From Elymus sibiricus (Eukaryota > Streptophyta > Magnoliopsida > Poales > Poaceae): a stretch of 64,000 bases of DNA. The stretch is from contig CM077671.1 of assembly GCA_039707655.1 (NCBI GenBank), positions 370,699,220-370,763,219 on the forward strand, in the 5' to 3' direction. Under the pieces are notes generated by a model, which worked only from the letters and a program-made list of their open reading frames with translations, did not search any database and was not told the DNA's origin. Below, piece by piece: positions 22,139 to 32,218 of this stretch. The translations under genes and the position numbers were made by a program. How positions within the stretch are numbered: position 1 is the stretch's first letter; each line of letters begins with the position of its first letter.

Positions 22139-23052
22139 CTACTACAGGAAGGTCCTAAGACGACACATCTAACAGAGACCCTTCGACCAAACCGTGTGCG
22201 ATGCATGAACCGTAAACGGTATAGTTCTAGCTCCGTCGCCAACAACGCAAACTATGCTCGATGGCTGGTCTATCAAGCACGATTCAGAAAAGAGTTGTGT
22301 GTGCAATAGGTGGCATATAGTTGGTCCTCATGAACTGTTTGCGATTAACCAAATTAACACAAATGACTGTACAGAACCAGAGTGTGCGATAGGCGGCATA
22401 CAATTCAGTCTGATGAATTGTTTGTGATGATCGAGCAGGACACAAACGATTGGGCTTAACAAGATGTGTGTGATACCCGACAAACAGGCCCGTAATCAGA
22501 ATCGAGTGAGAAGGCTGATAATAACACGGACGATTCCTCCTAATAAGTTGTGCGTGTTGTGGGCAAACTGTTGCTAGTAAATAATTGTTAGCGATTGATG
22601 GAAACATCACCGACGTGTTCCTTAGTTTACTCGTGTGAGATGTGATTTGCTTTGTCTGCACAACATCTAAGCTCGGATGGACGCGGGCAGAGCGCGTCGC
22701 GGCCGGCTGAATCGCGAGCAACCACATGCATAGATCAGTTGAACACGCAGGGACTGGCCCTATACAAGCCGGCCGGTGGATGCGAGCCGCCGACGTCCTG
22801 GGGAAACGATGACGTAGTAATAAAACACAAACATTTTTTATTATTAATCGTTTCTGTATCATCATTTCTTCCTCCTTTGTCCCGTCTTTTCACCGCGTTG
22901 CCGCCCGTGGATTCCACAGCACGCTTCGGTTTCGTCTGGCCACGCGTCGGTGAGCCCGTTCCCGCATGCACCGCGCAGCTTCCCGCGTGCACCGCACAAG
23001 CTTCCTGCCCGACTCGGCGAAATCCTCCAAATCTCAAATGCTTGTCGGCCTG
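22139..23052. mobile_element. Possible CACTA transposon end with subterminal repeats
   Basis: The junction with the duplicated block reads CTACTACAGGAAGG, close to the CACTACAAGAA-type end of CACTA elements. Downstream, short related motifs recur (GTGTGCAATAGGTGGCATA at about 22300, GTGTGCGATAGGCGGCATAC at about 22382, TGTGTGATACC near 22464), as in CACTA subterminal regions. No opposite end was found. The first base differs from the consensus, so this is tentative. Confidence 0.4.
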
Positions 23053-23061
23053 CTATATAAA
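23053..23061 (+). promoter_or_regulatory. TATA box of the truncated ORF
   Basis: CTATATAAA lies about 85 bases upstream of the ATG at 23144, in a CT-rich leader typical of plant promoters. Confidence 0.55.
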
Positions 23062-23143
23062 CCCACACGACCGACGACTCCACATTGCTTTCAACCCCTC
23101 CCTCCCCATAGCTTTTCTTGTTTTCTTCTCCCCCCAATCGTCA

Positions 23144-23497
23144 ATGGCACCGGTCCGTCGTCGTCGCTCAGTCACTCCGCCAAAGGTCAACTCTAGCTGG
23201 GAGGCTTCACCGCATCAGCGCGGCAGTCCTCTGAAGCGTGTAGTGCACGTGGCGTCCCTAGAGGGTGTGCGCATGCCACCCACCACTCGCTCCACCACCG
23301 CTGCCCGAAGGGAGCTGTCATCGGCGGCTGCCGTGGCTACCACCCCACCGACGGCCGCCACCCTAGCGGCGGTCGCCTTGGCCGCCACCACACCGTCGCC
23401 CGCCTTGGCCATGACCTCGCCGCCAGGCTCCAAGGCCATCACCCGCTTCGCCACCGCAGCCCGAATGCGGACGGTGAAGGCCGCCAAAGGCCCGTGA
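23144..23497 (+). CDS. 3'-truncated basic protein ORF ended by an LTR
   Basis: 117 codons from an ATG with a TATA box upstream. The start is very basic (MAPVRRRRSVTPPK), followed by an Ala/Thr/Pro-rich low-complexity region. I recognise no domain. The stop TGA is at 23495-23497, and these are the first three bases of a reversed Gypsy LTR (TGATACTTGTGATCTGCG). The original 3' part of the gene is therefore absent. It could be a host gene fragment or one captured by the possible CACTA element just upstream. The reading frame is open upstream to 22652, but the TATA position favours 23144. Confidence 0.5.
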   Translation: MAPVRRRRSVTPPKVNSSWEASPHQRGSPLKRVVHVASLEGVRMPPTTRSTTAARRELSSAAAVATTPPTAATLAAVALAATTPSPALAMTSPPGSKAITRFATAARMRTVKAAKGP

Positions 23498-24475
23498 TAC
23501 TTGTGATCTGCGTTGGGTTTTCCGTGAAGAGGAACGGGTAGTTGCAGCACAATACGGATAAGTATTTCCCTTAGTTAAGAACCAAGGTTTATCGAACCAA
23601 TAGGAATACCAATCAACAACCGTCTTCAACAACTGCACATAAAAGAGCAAACACTTGCATCCAACGCGGCAAGAGGGTTGTTAATCCCCTTGATCTCGTT
23701 ATTTGCAAGCAAATGAAGTGTGTAGATGATAGTAGATAATTGTAAATTGCAAAATAAAATAAAAGCAAGTCAATGACAGCAAGCTAATGAAAGTGTTTGT
23801 AAATATATAAGTGAATAAACCCGGGGGCCATAGTTGTCCCTAATGGCATCTCTCATGTAGAAAGCATAAGGTGGGTAAACAAATTAATGTTGGATAATTG
23901 ATAGAAAAGCACATAGTTATGTGATATTCACGGAAATGATCATGTATATATAGGCATCACGTCCATAAGCAAATAGGCTGACTCCTACCTGCACCTATTA
24001 CTATTGCTCCACCCATCGACCACTATCCAGAATGCATCTAGAGTATTAAGTAAAATAGAGTAATGCATGGAGAACAATGACATGATGTAGACAAAGAGAA
24101 TTAAATTAATATGAACTAACCCCATCGTTTTATCCTTAGTGGCAACAATACAAAGACGTGTCTTGTCCCTTTCTGTCACTGGGATATAGAGCACCACCAA
24201 ATTGAACCCACTACAACGCACCCCTCTCACTGAAGAAATATCAATCTAGTTGGCCAAACTATTTCAATAGATCGGAGAGATTTACGAAGTTATAATGATC
24301 ATGCAAATAAGAATCATAATATTTAGAGGTGACTCAAATACTTTTCATGAATAATCTGAACATAAACCCACAATTCATCGGATCCCAACAAACGCATCAT
24401 ACAAAATAATTACATCAGATAGATCAAAGCGAAGATGCGATGATCATTGCATTGAAGATCAAAAGAGAGAGATAA
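23495..24475 (-). mobile_element. Gypsy LTR fragment J (3' part, reversed)
   Basis: Reverse complement of the 3' two thirds of the B-type LTR. At 23495 it starts with the LTR end (TGATACTTGTGATCTGCG) and includes CATCGGATCCCAACAAACGC. It breaks off at about 24475 in the CT-rich run, with no LTR start and no target duplication. Confidence 0.8.
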
Positions 24476-25281
24476 TGTCGGATTGAATATTAGATTTGAG
24501 ATCACTTGATGTATGTCTAGGTACTCAACTTGCGGATTCCCGTGGTGACAATGGAGTCTTGTCCTACTTTCTCCGATAGAAATCTTGGGGTACTCTTTGA
24601 AGTTCTTTGTGTTGCATTGAATATGATGAATCTGAAATTGTTTGATGCGTGTCGAATAATTAACCCACGGATACTTGAGGTGACATTGGAGTATCTAGGT
24701 GACAATAGGGTTGATTGATATGTATCATTGGTGTTATTTTAGTACGAACTCTAGGGCTGTTTGTGACACCTATAGGAATAGCCCAATAGATCGATCGGAA
24801 ATGGTAACTTTGAGGTGGTTCTACTACCTACAACAATTTCATCTCATATTCTCCACTACATATGAACTTTGGAGTGATTCTTTGTTGCACGTTGAGGGGT
24901 GATCATATAATTCTATTATGTTAGCATTGTTGAGAGATTGCACTAGTGAAAGTATGGACCCTATGCTTTATTTCAACGCATTTATACAACATTTTGCCCG
25001 GTTTGCCGCTTGCTACCTTTCTGTTTTTATATTTTCATATTACAAAAACCTATATCTACTATCCATATTGCACTTGTACCACCATCTCTTCGCCGAACTA
25101 GTGCACCTGTACAATTTGCCATTGTATTGGGTGTCTTGGGGCCACGAGAGATTTCTTGTATTTGATTGCAGGGTTGTTTGAGAGAGATCATCTTCATCCT
25201 ACACCTCCCATGGATTGATAAACCTTAGGTCATCCACTTGAGAAAATTGCTACTGTCCTACAAAACTCTGCGCTTGGAGGC
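24476..25281 (+). mobile_element. Gypsy LTR fragment I (continues at 32173-32218)
   Basis: Resembles the 3' part of a common Triticeae Gypsy LTR (CTTGAGGTGACATTGGAGTA, AGTGCACCTGTACAATTTGC, CTCTGCGCTTGGAGG). After the interruption it resumes at 32173 with GAGGACCAACAGAGTC and ends GTAGACATCA at 32218. The join confirms that the sequence between is an insertion. Its 5' part is missing at the junction with J. Confidence 0.65.
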
Positions 25282-25704
25282 TGATACGTCCATTTTGCAT
25301 CATGATTTCCTACTGTTATTTATTATGTTTTGTTGAATAATAATGCTTTAGGGAGTGATTCTAATGCCTTTTCTCTCATAATATGCAAGGTTTACACAAA
25401 GAGGGAGAATATCAGCAGCTGGAATTGTGGACCTGAAAAAGCGCATCAGAGATACCTATTCTGCACAACTCCAATGAAGCTGAAACTTTACGGAGATTAT
25501 TTTTGGAATAAATAAAAAATACTGGAGCAAAGAACTACCGGAGGGGGGCACCGTGGTGGGCACAAGACACCAGGGCGCGCCAGGCCCCCCTGGGCGCGCC
25601 CTGGTGGGTTGTGCCCTCCTCGGCCCACCTCCGGTGCCCATCTTCTGGTATAAATTCACTTTTAACCTAGAAAAAATAAGAGGAGGACTTTCGGGAAGAA
25701 GCGC

Positions 25705-26489
25705 TGATACGTCTCCAACGTATCTATAATTTTTGCTTGTTCCATGATGTTATATTATCATTCTTGGATGTTTTACAATCATTTTATAACAACTTTATAT
25801 CATTTTTTGGGACTAACCTATTGACATAGTGCCAAAGTGCCAGTTGCTGTTTTTGCTTGTTTTTTACTTCGCAGAATATCAGTAACAAACTGAGTCCAAT
25901 CGTGACGAAACTTTTTGGAGATTTTTTCTGGACCAGAAGACACCCAATGGGCCAAAGAAGAGCTTGTAAGGTGGGATGTGCGGAGCACAACCCACCAGGG
26001 CGCGCAAGGGGGCCCCCGGCGTGCCCTGATGGGTTGTGCCCTCCACGGGCCCCCTCCGCACCGCCTCTGATGCCTATAAATTCCCAAATATTCCAAAAAC
26101 CCTTGGGGAGTCGATGAAACACAATTCCAGCCGCCGCAAGTTCCAGAACCGCGAGATCCAATCTAAACACCATCACGGAGGGGTTCATCTTCTTCATAGG
26201 TGCCTCTCCGATGATCCGTGAATAGTCCACCATAGACCTACGGGTCCGTAGGCAGTAGCTAGATGGCTTCTTCTCTCTCTCTTATGATTCTCAATACAAC
26301 GGTCTCTTGGAGATCTATTTGATGTAAACTTTTGCGGTGTGTTTGTTGGGATCCGATGAATTTTGAGTTCATGATCAGTTTCTATCCATGAATATTATTT
26401 GAGTCTTCTTTGATCTCTTATATGCATGATTGCTTATAGCATCGTATTTCTTCTTCGAATCTTTGGTTTAGTTAGGCCGACTAGATCGA
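25705..26489 (+). repeat. H 5' LTR, 3'-deleted
   Basis: Matches 29532 to about 30328 of the 3' LTR up to CGATTTTTCTTG, then breaks. GC-rich palindrome at about 25993-26032, then CCTATAAATTCCC as TATA region. Confidence 0.88.
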
Positions 26490-26506
26490 TTTTTCTTGAA
26501 CACGTT

Positions 26507-27004
26507 ATGGAAAGATTAGATGCTATTGAAAAGAACATGATTACCAAAGAACATCTTGAAGATTTGGATAAGAAAATGTATAATCTTGCTAATAAAATTG
26601 GGGCTAAGGCGGGAGATGCCTTTATATTGCTAAAGGCAAAAGATACCGTAGTTAACGAAAGGGTAGAAGAGAGTCCTTACCGAATTGATAAGTTCGAAGA
26701 GATTTTTAGTAATTTGGGTTCGGCTTTTTCTCCTATGAAAACTATTGAAAAAACTCCCATAAAAATTTGCAAAACCTCGCAAATCACTAAGAACAAAGTT
26801 GCTACACCTAGTGGCCACAAGGGAGATCTTAAAATGATTAGTATTCATCCCGACTTTGTTGAAATAGTAAGAGACCCTATTTACAAGAATGAATTCTTTG
26901 GTCTTTTTCCTAGAAGTGTTGTCACTGAGGTCATGCATGCTAAATCCTTGAAGAAATCTAGTTGTGTGATTGAAGAGTTGAAAACCAAAGATGACAATAC
27001 TTGA
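26507..27004 (+). pseudogene. H gag-like ORF, N-terminally truncated
   Basis: 165 codons from the ATG at 26507 (MERLDAIEKNMITKEHLEDL), rich in charged residues and predicted helical or coiled-coil. It ends in a DDNT-stop like the E ORF (DNKDNT), and the B ORF has a related end (RKDDKT). It corresponds to the C-terminal part of the short gag-like protein of these non-autonomous elements. The N-terminal part was removed together with the end of the 5' LTR. The frame is otherwise open. Confidence 0.6.
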
Positions 27005-27928
27005 AACTTTGCATTATGCCTAGCTAGGGGCGTAAAATGATAGCGCTTGTTGGGAGGCAACCCAATGAATAAATAAATTTTTGTTTTTTCCTTTCTGTTT
27101 TTGAGTGTTGACACAATTATGCCTCTGTTACGATTGTGTTTTTATGGTTTATCTAGTGTTTGTGCCAAGTAAAGCCTTTAGGATGATTCATAGGATGAGT
27201 AGAAGTGATGCTGAAATCTGAAACAGAAACTTTGCGTCCAGTGTATGAATTTTCATTTTTTGCTGGAACGTGATCTTGAGCTGAAATTTTAACACAGTGT
27301 TTCTATGCAAATTCCTTATGTTTTCCAAACTTTTCAGAATTTTTAGAGTTACATAAGTATGGGTAGAGTACAGATTAATGCAGACTGTTCTGTTTAAGAC
27401 AGATTCTGTTTTCGTTGCATTGTGTGCTTGTTTTGATGAATCTATGGTTTGTATTGGGGGGTATAAGCCATGGTAAAGTTAAAATACAGTAGGTATAATG
27501 CAATAATAAAATATGAATGGGTTTGCAACAGTACCTAAAGTAGTGATTTGCTTTGTTATACTAACGGATCTCACGAAAATTTTGTTGAGTTTTTTGTGAT
27601 TGAAGTTTTCAAGTTTTGGGTGAGATCACGATGGATGAAGGAATAAGGAGTTATAAAATCCTAAGCTTGGGGATGCTAACACACCCCCAAGATATATCCA
27701 AAGAGAAACAAGCAACTAAGCTTGGGGATGCCCCCGAGTGGCATCCCTTCTTTCTTCTAACGACCATCGGTATTTTACTTGGAGCTATATTTTTATTCGT
27801 CACATATTATGAGTTTTGCTTGGAGCGTCTTGTATCTTTTCTTGGTTTGTTTGTTAGTTTTTCATTTGTATCCTTGCTGGACACACCTATTTGAGAAAGC
27901 CAAAATCATGCTATGATTTGTTAGAATT
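27005..27928 (+). other. H post-gag conserved block and GGGGATGCC hairpin
   Basis: Directly after the gag stop comes GCATTATGCCTAGCTAGGGG and then TAGCGCTTGTTGGGAGGC, nearly identical to 34487-34545 (E) and 55196-55255 (B). GGGGGGTATAAGCCATGG follows at about 27457. The foldable GGGATGCC...GGCATCCC lies at about 27725-27748. No ORF spans these conserved parts. Confidence 0.75.
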
Positions 27929-28156
27929 GCTCTATGTGCTTCACTTAAACTTCTTGAGCTATAGAATTGCTCTAGTGCTTCACTTATATCTTTTTGAGCA
28001 CGGTGTCCTTGGAAATTTTTCTAGAAATACTCTCATGCTTCACTTAGATTAATTTGAGAGTAGGTAAATTTTGAAGAAATCCTCTCATGCTTCACTTATA
28101 CCTTTTTGAGAGATGAAATCTTTATGCTCATGTGCTTCACTTAAATTTGTTTGAGC
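27929..28156 (+). other. H array of five TTCACTTA-loop hairpins
   Basis: Five units at 27929-27959, 27969-27999, 28029-28061, 28082-28112 and 28126-28156. Each has a loop with TGCTTCACTTA. The flanking arms pair but differ between units: GCTC/GAGC (units 1, 2, 5), ACTCTC/GAGAGT (unit 3) and CTCTC/GAGAG (unit 4). Matched changes in both arms point to selection on RNA (or DNA) structure. Confidence 0.7.
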
Positions 28157-28464
28157 TTGCCAAAAAGCAATGGCAATATATGAAACTAGTCCCAAAGTGA
28201 TAGATATCCAAGGAGGATATAATAAAAACTTTCATGAAGATCATTGGACAAATTAAACTTGATTATTTGTAATAGTTTTGAAACATGATGATAGTAATAT
28301 ATGAGTCATGCTAGTGAGTAATTATGCTTAGTAGGAATATTGGTGTTAAGGTTTGTGATTCCCTATGCATATGCATGAAAGTCAATAGTTATGCAATGAA
28401 GTTACATCCTACTTGTGCTGCATTATTCGGTGTTAGTTATGCTCAATGCTCACTTATGTGAATT

Positions 28465-29230
28465 TTCGTTTTTTGGTTTGGTTGCTTCCCAATCTATTTG
28501 CTAGCCTCCATTTGTACTAAGTAGAAATACTACTTGTGCATCCAAAATCCTTAATCCAAGTTTTGCCTTATGAGTCCACTATACCTAACTATATGCGGTA
28601 TTTCCATGCCGTTCCAAGCAAATTTGTATGTGCCATCTCTAAATTTTCAAAATAAATTTTCTCTTTTGTGTGCCCGTACCGCTCAGGTAACGGTGGGGCG
28701 TGTCCAATATTTTTCCATGCAAGGTAACGGTGGGGAGTGTCCAATATTTTTCCATGCTAGATGTGTTATTCGCAAGATGAGTGTTTATTCACTTGTCATT
28801 GCACGAGAGTGCGGCGGTAATAGGGATGCCCATTCCCGAAATGAAAAAGAAAAAAATATTTACTTTTTGTTGTCAAATAATAAATTCCTTGGAAAGTGTT
28901 GGTATGGAAGGCAACCGTGGATACGGCCCGCCATGGAAAGTGAAAATTTGGTGGAAAAAGGAATAAAATTTATTTTCTGTTTGGGAACCGCCTATGATAT
29001 ATCTAGCATGGAAAGTATTGTAAGCTACTTTGTCGTTTTCGTTGACAGGAAAAGCATGCCACCCAAAATATTTTCTCTCTCTCAATTTAAACCTTGAGCT
29101 CTGGCACCTCTACAAATCCCTACTTCCCTCTGAGAAGGGCCTTTCTATTTACTTTATGCAATTTTTATTTTTGCTTTGAGTCTCCATCTTCTCTTATAAG
29201 CACCAACTAGGGGGCACTATGATCGTACTT
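28465..29230 (+). other. H 3' non-coding module shared with element A
   Basis: Matches 52545-53245 of A in order: GCTAGCCT, TTGTGCATC, ATGAGTCCACTATA, CATGTGCCATCTCTAAA-like, GATGAGTGTTTATTCACT, TTGGGAACCGCC, GAGCTC(T/G)GGCACCTCT and CTTCCCTCTG. A short tandem duplication (GGTAACGGTGGGG...TTTCCATGC, twice) lies at 28685-28757. ORFs here are short and not conserved. Confidence 0.7.
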
Positions 29231-29531
29231 GAGCATTGGGCATAGCTAATATTTGAGTGTGTTTCATGAATGGATCAATTGAGCATGATGGGCTAGGGAT
29301 AACTTTCTTTAGTGTTGATATTTTGAAAGACATGGTTGCTTGTTGACATGCTTGAGTATTGAAGTCATTATGTTAAAACTAGACTATTGCTTTGAATCAT
29401 TATAAGTCCAAATGTCCATGCTATACAAAAGAAAAGAATGTGATGAACATGTTAGGTAGCATTCCACATCAAAAATTCTGTTTTTATCATTTACCTACTC
29501 GAGGACGAGTAGGAATTAAGCTTGGGGATGC

Positions 29532-31106
29532 TGATACATCTCCAATGTATCTATAATTTTTGCTTGTTCCATGCTGTTATATTATCATTCCTGGATGTTT
29601 TACAATCATTTTATAACAACTTTATATCATTTTTTGGGACTAACCTATTGATATAGTGCCAAAGTGACAGTTGCTGTTTTTGCTTGTTTTTACTTCGCAG
29701 AATATCAGTACCAAACTGAGTCCAATCATGGCGAAACTTTTTGGAGATTTTTTCTGGACCAGAAGACACCCAGTGGGCCAAAGAAGAGCCTGTAAGGTGG
29801 GCTGTGGGGAGCACAACGCCACGAGGGCGTGCCAGGGGGCCCCCGGCGCACCGTGATGGGTTGTGCCCTCCACGGGGCCCCTCCGCACCGCCTCTAATGC
29901 CTATAAATTCCCAAATATTCCAAAAACCCTAGGGGAGTCGACGAAACACAATTCCAGCCGCCGCAAGTTCCAGAACCGCAAGATCCAATCTAAACACCAT
30001 CGCAGAGGGGTTCATCTTCTTCATAGGCGCCTCTTCGATGATGCATGAGTAGTCCACCATAGACCTACGGGTCCGTAGGCAGTAGCTAGATGGCTTCTTA
30101 TCTCTCTCTCTTATGATTCTCAATACAATGGTCTCTTGGAGATCTATTTTATGTAAACTTTTGCGGTGTGTTTGTTGGGATCCGATGAATTTTGAGTTCA
30201 TGATCAGTTTCAATCCATGAATATTATTTGAGTCTTCTTTGATCTCTTATATGCATGATTGCTTATAGCATCATATTTATTCTTCGAATCTTTGGTTTAG
30301 TTATGCCGACTAGATCGATTTTTCTTGCCATGGGAAGAGGTGCTTTGTGATGGGTTCGATCTTGCGGTGTTCTTTCCCTGTGACAGAAGGGGCAGCAAGA
30401 CACACATGTATCGTTGCTATTAAGGATAACAAGATGGGGTCTATTCCTACATGAATAGATCTTGTCTACATCATGTCATCGTTCTTATTGCATTACTCTG
30501 TTTTTCCAAGAACTTAATACACTAGATGCATGCTGGATAGCGGTCGATGTGTGGAGTAATAGAGGTAGATGCAGGCAGGAGTCGGTCTATCTATCTTGGA
30601 CGTGATGCCTATATAATGATCATCGCCTTGGATATCGTCATGACTATTCGATTTTCTATCAATTGCCCAACAATGATTTGTTCACCCACTGTGCGCTATA
30701 CTCATGAGAGAAGCCACTAGTGAACCCTACGGACCCCGGGTCTACTTTTCCATCTTATTGCTTTCCGATCTACGTTTTTGCAATCTTTGTTTTCAGATCT
30801 ACAAAACCAAAAACCCAAAATATATTGTTGCATATTTACTCTTTTTATTTGTGTTCTTGAGAGATCTATCTCTCCTATCTATCACTACCTAATCTATCTT
30901 ATTACCGTAGAGAGATTGACAACCTCTCTTTCGCGTCGGGTTGCAAGTATTTATTGTTTGTGTGCAGGTGATGCTTATTGGGTGGTGGTGATCCTCCTAC
31001 TGGTTCGATAACCTTGGTTTCATAACTGAGGGAAATACTTACCGTCACTGTGCTGCTTCATCCCGTCCTCTTTGGGGAAATACCGACGCAGTCTCAAGCC
31101 ACGTCA
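29532..31106 (+). repeat. H 3' LTR
   Basis: Starts TGATACATCTCCAATG after AAGCTTGGGGATGC (polypurine tract region) and ends CCACGTCA. GC-rich palindrome at about 29820-29858, CCTATAAATTCC downstream. Confidence 0.88.
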
Positions 31107-32218
31107 AGCGCCGCCGCCTCGACGCGGAACTTGGGCAGGGGCACTTTTGCCCTCCGGAGGGGGAAATCGAAGCCATCGTCATCACCAACACCCCTCTCAT
31201 CTTTGGGAGGCCAATCTTCATCAAAATCTTCAACATCACCATCTCCTCTCAAACCCTAATTCATCTCTCGTGTTCAATCTTTGTACCGGAACCTCAGATT
31301 GGTACCTGTGGGTGACTAGTAGTGTTGATTACCTTGCGTAGTTGATTACTATATGGTTTATTTGGTGGAAGATTATATGTTCAGATCCATTATGCTATTT
31401 AATACCCCTCTGATCTTGAGCATGATTATTATTTGTGAGTAGTTACCTTTGTTCTTGAGGTCACGGGAGAAGTCATGTTGCAAGTAATCATGTGAATTTG
31501 ATATGTGTTAGATATTTTGATGATATGTATGTTGTGATTCCCTTAGTGGTGTCATGTGAACGTCGACTACATGACATTTCACCATTCATGGGCCTAAGGG
31601 AATGCATTGTGGAGTAGTTATTAGATGATGGGTTTCTAGAGTGACAGAAGCTTAAACCCTAGTTTATGCGCTACTTCGTAAGGGGCTGATTTGGATCCAA
31701 ACGTTTAATGCTATGGTTAGATTTTATCTTAATACTTTTCTTGTAGTTGCAGATGCTTGCGAGGGGGTTAATCACAAGTGGGAGGTTGTTCAAGTAAGAA
31801 CAACACCCAAGCACCGGTCCACCCACATATCAAATTATCAAAGTAGCGAACACGAATCAAACCAACATGATAAAAGTGAATAGATGAAATTCCCATGTAC
31901 CCTCAAGAACACTTTGCTTATTACTAGAAACTGTTCTGGCCTGTCCTTTGCCACAAAATGATTGGGCTACCTTGCTGCACTTTATTGACCGTTACCGTTA
32001 CTTGCTCGTTAACAATTATCTTGCTATCAAACTATCTGTTACCTACAATTTCAGTGCTTGCAGAAGTTACCTTGCTGACAACCGTTTGTCATTTCCTTCT
32101 GCTCCTCGTTGGGTTCGACACTCTTACTTATCGAAACGACTACGATTAACCCCCTATACTTGTGGGTCATCAGAGGACCAACAGAGTCTACAAGAATAAA
32201 GTTACATAGTAGACATCA

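Larger units (their letters stand above)
25705..31106 (+). mobile_element. Non-autonomous Gypsy element H
   Basis: Starts TGATACGTCTCCAACG at 25705 and ends CAAGCCACGTCA at 31106. AGCGC lies on both sides (25700-25704 and 31107-31111). The 5' LTR is cut short and runs straight into a gag-like ORF, so the end of that LTR, the primer site and the start of gag are deleted. No protease, reverse transcriptase or integrase is present. The internal region holds the hairpin cassette and a 3' module shared with element A. Confidence 0.88.
25282..32172 (+). mobile_element. Gypsy solo LTR G, split by element H
   Basis: The LTR starts TGATACGTCCATTTTGCATC at 25282, is interrupted after 25704, resumes at 31112, and ends CTTGTGGGTCATCA at 32172 (about 1.48 kb without H). 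The 5-bp flanks are GAGGC (25277-25281) and GAGGA (32173-32177), one mismatch. It has no internal region. A GC palindrome (CCAGGGCGCGCC and GGGCGCGCCCTGG) lies at about 25569-25605. Confidence 0.8.

Noticed and set aside
22284..22865. 193-residue minus-strand ORF
   Set aside because: It crosses the CACTA-like subterminal motifs, has no domain, and composition is unlike a protein gene.
25784..26233. 149-residue minus-strand ORF in H and a similar one at 29640-29888
   Set aside because: Recurs in both LTRs and is antisense to the U3 palindrome; a by-product of GC-rich LTR sequence.
27929..28156. CRISPR-like array
   Set aside because: Units are imperfect, spacers are short and unequal, no cas genes exist, and the context is a plant retroelement.
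28570..29097. 175-residue ORF in the 3' module of H
   Set aside because: The homologous region in A has no matching frame, so conservation is at the nucleotide level.
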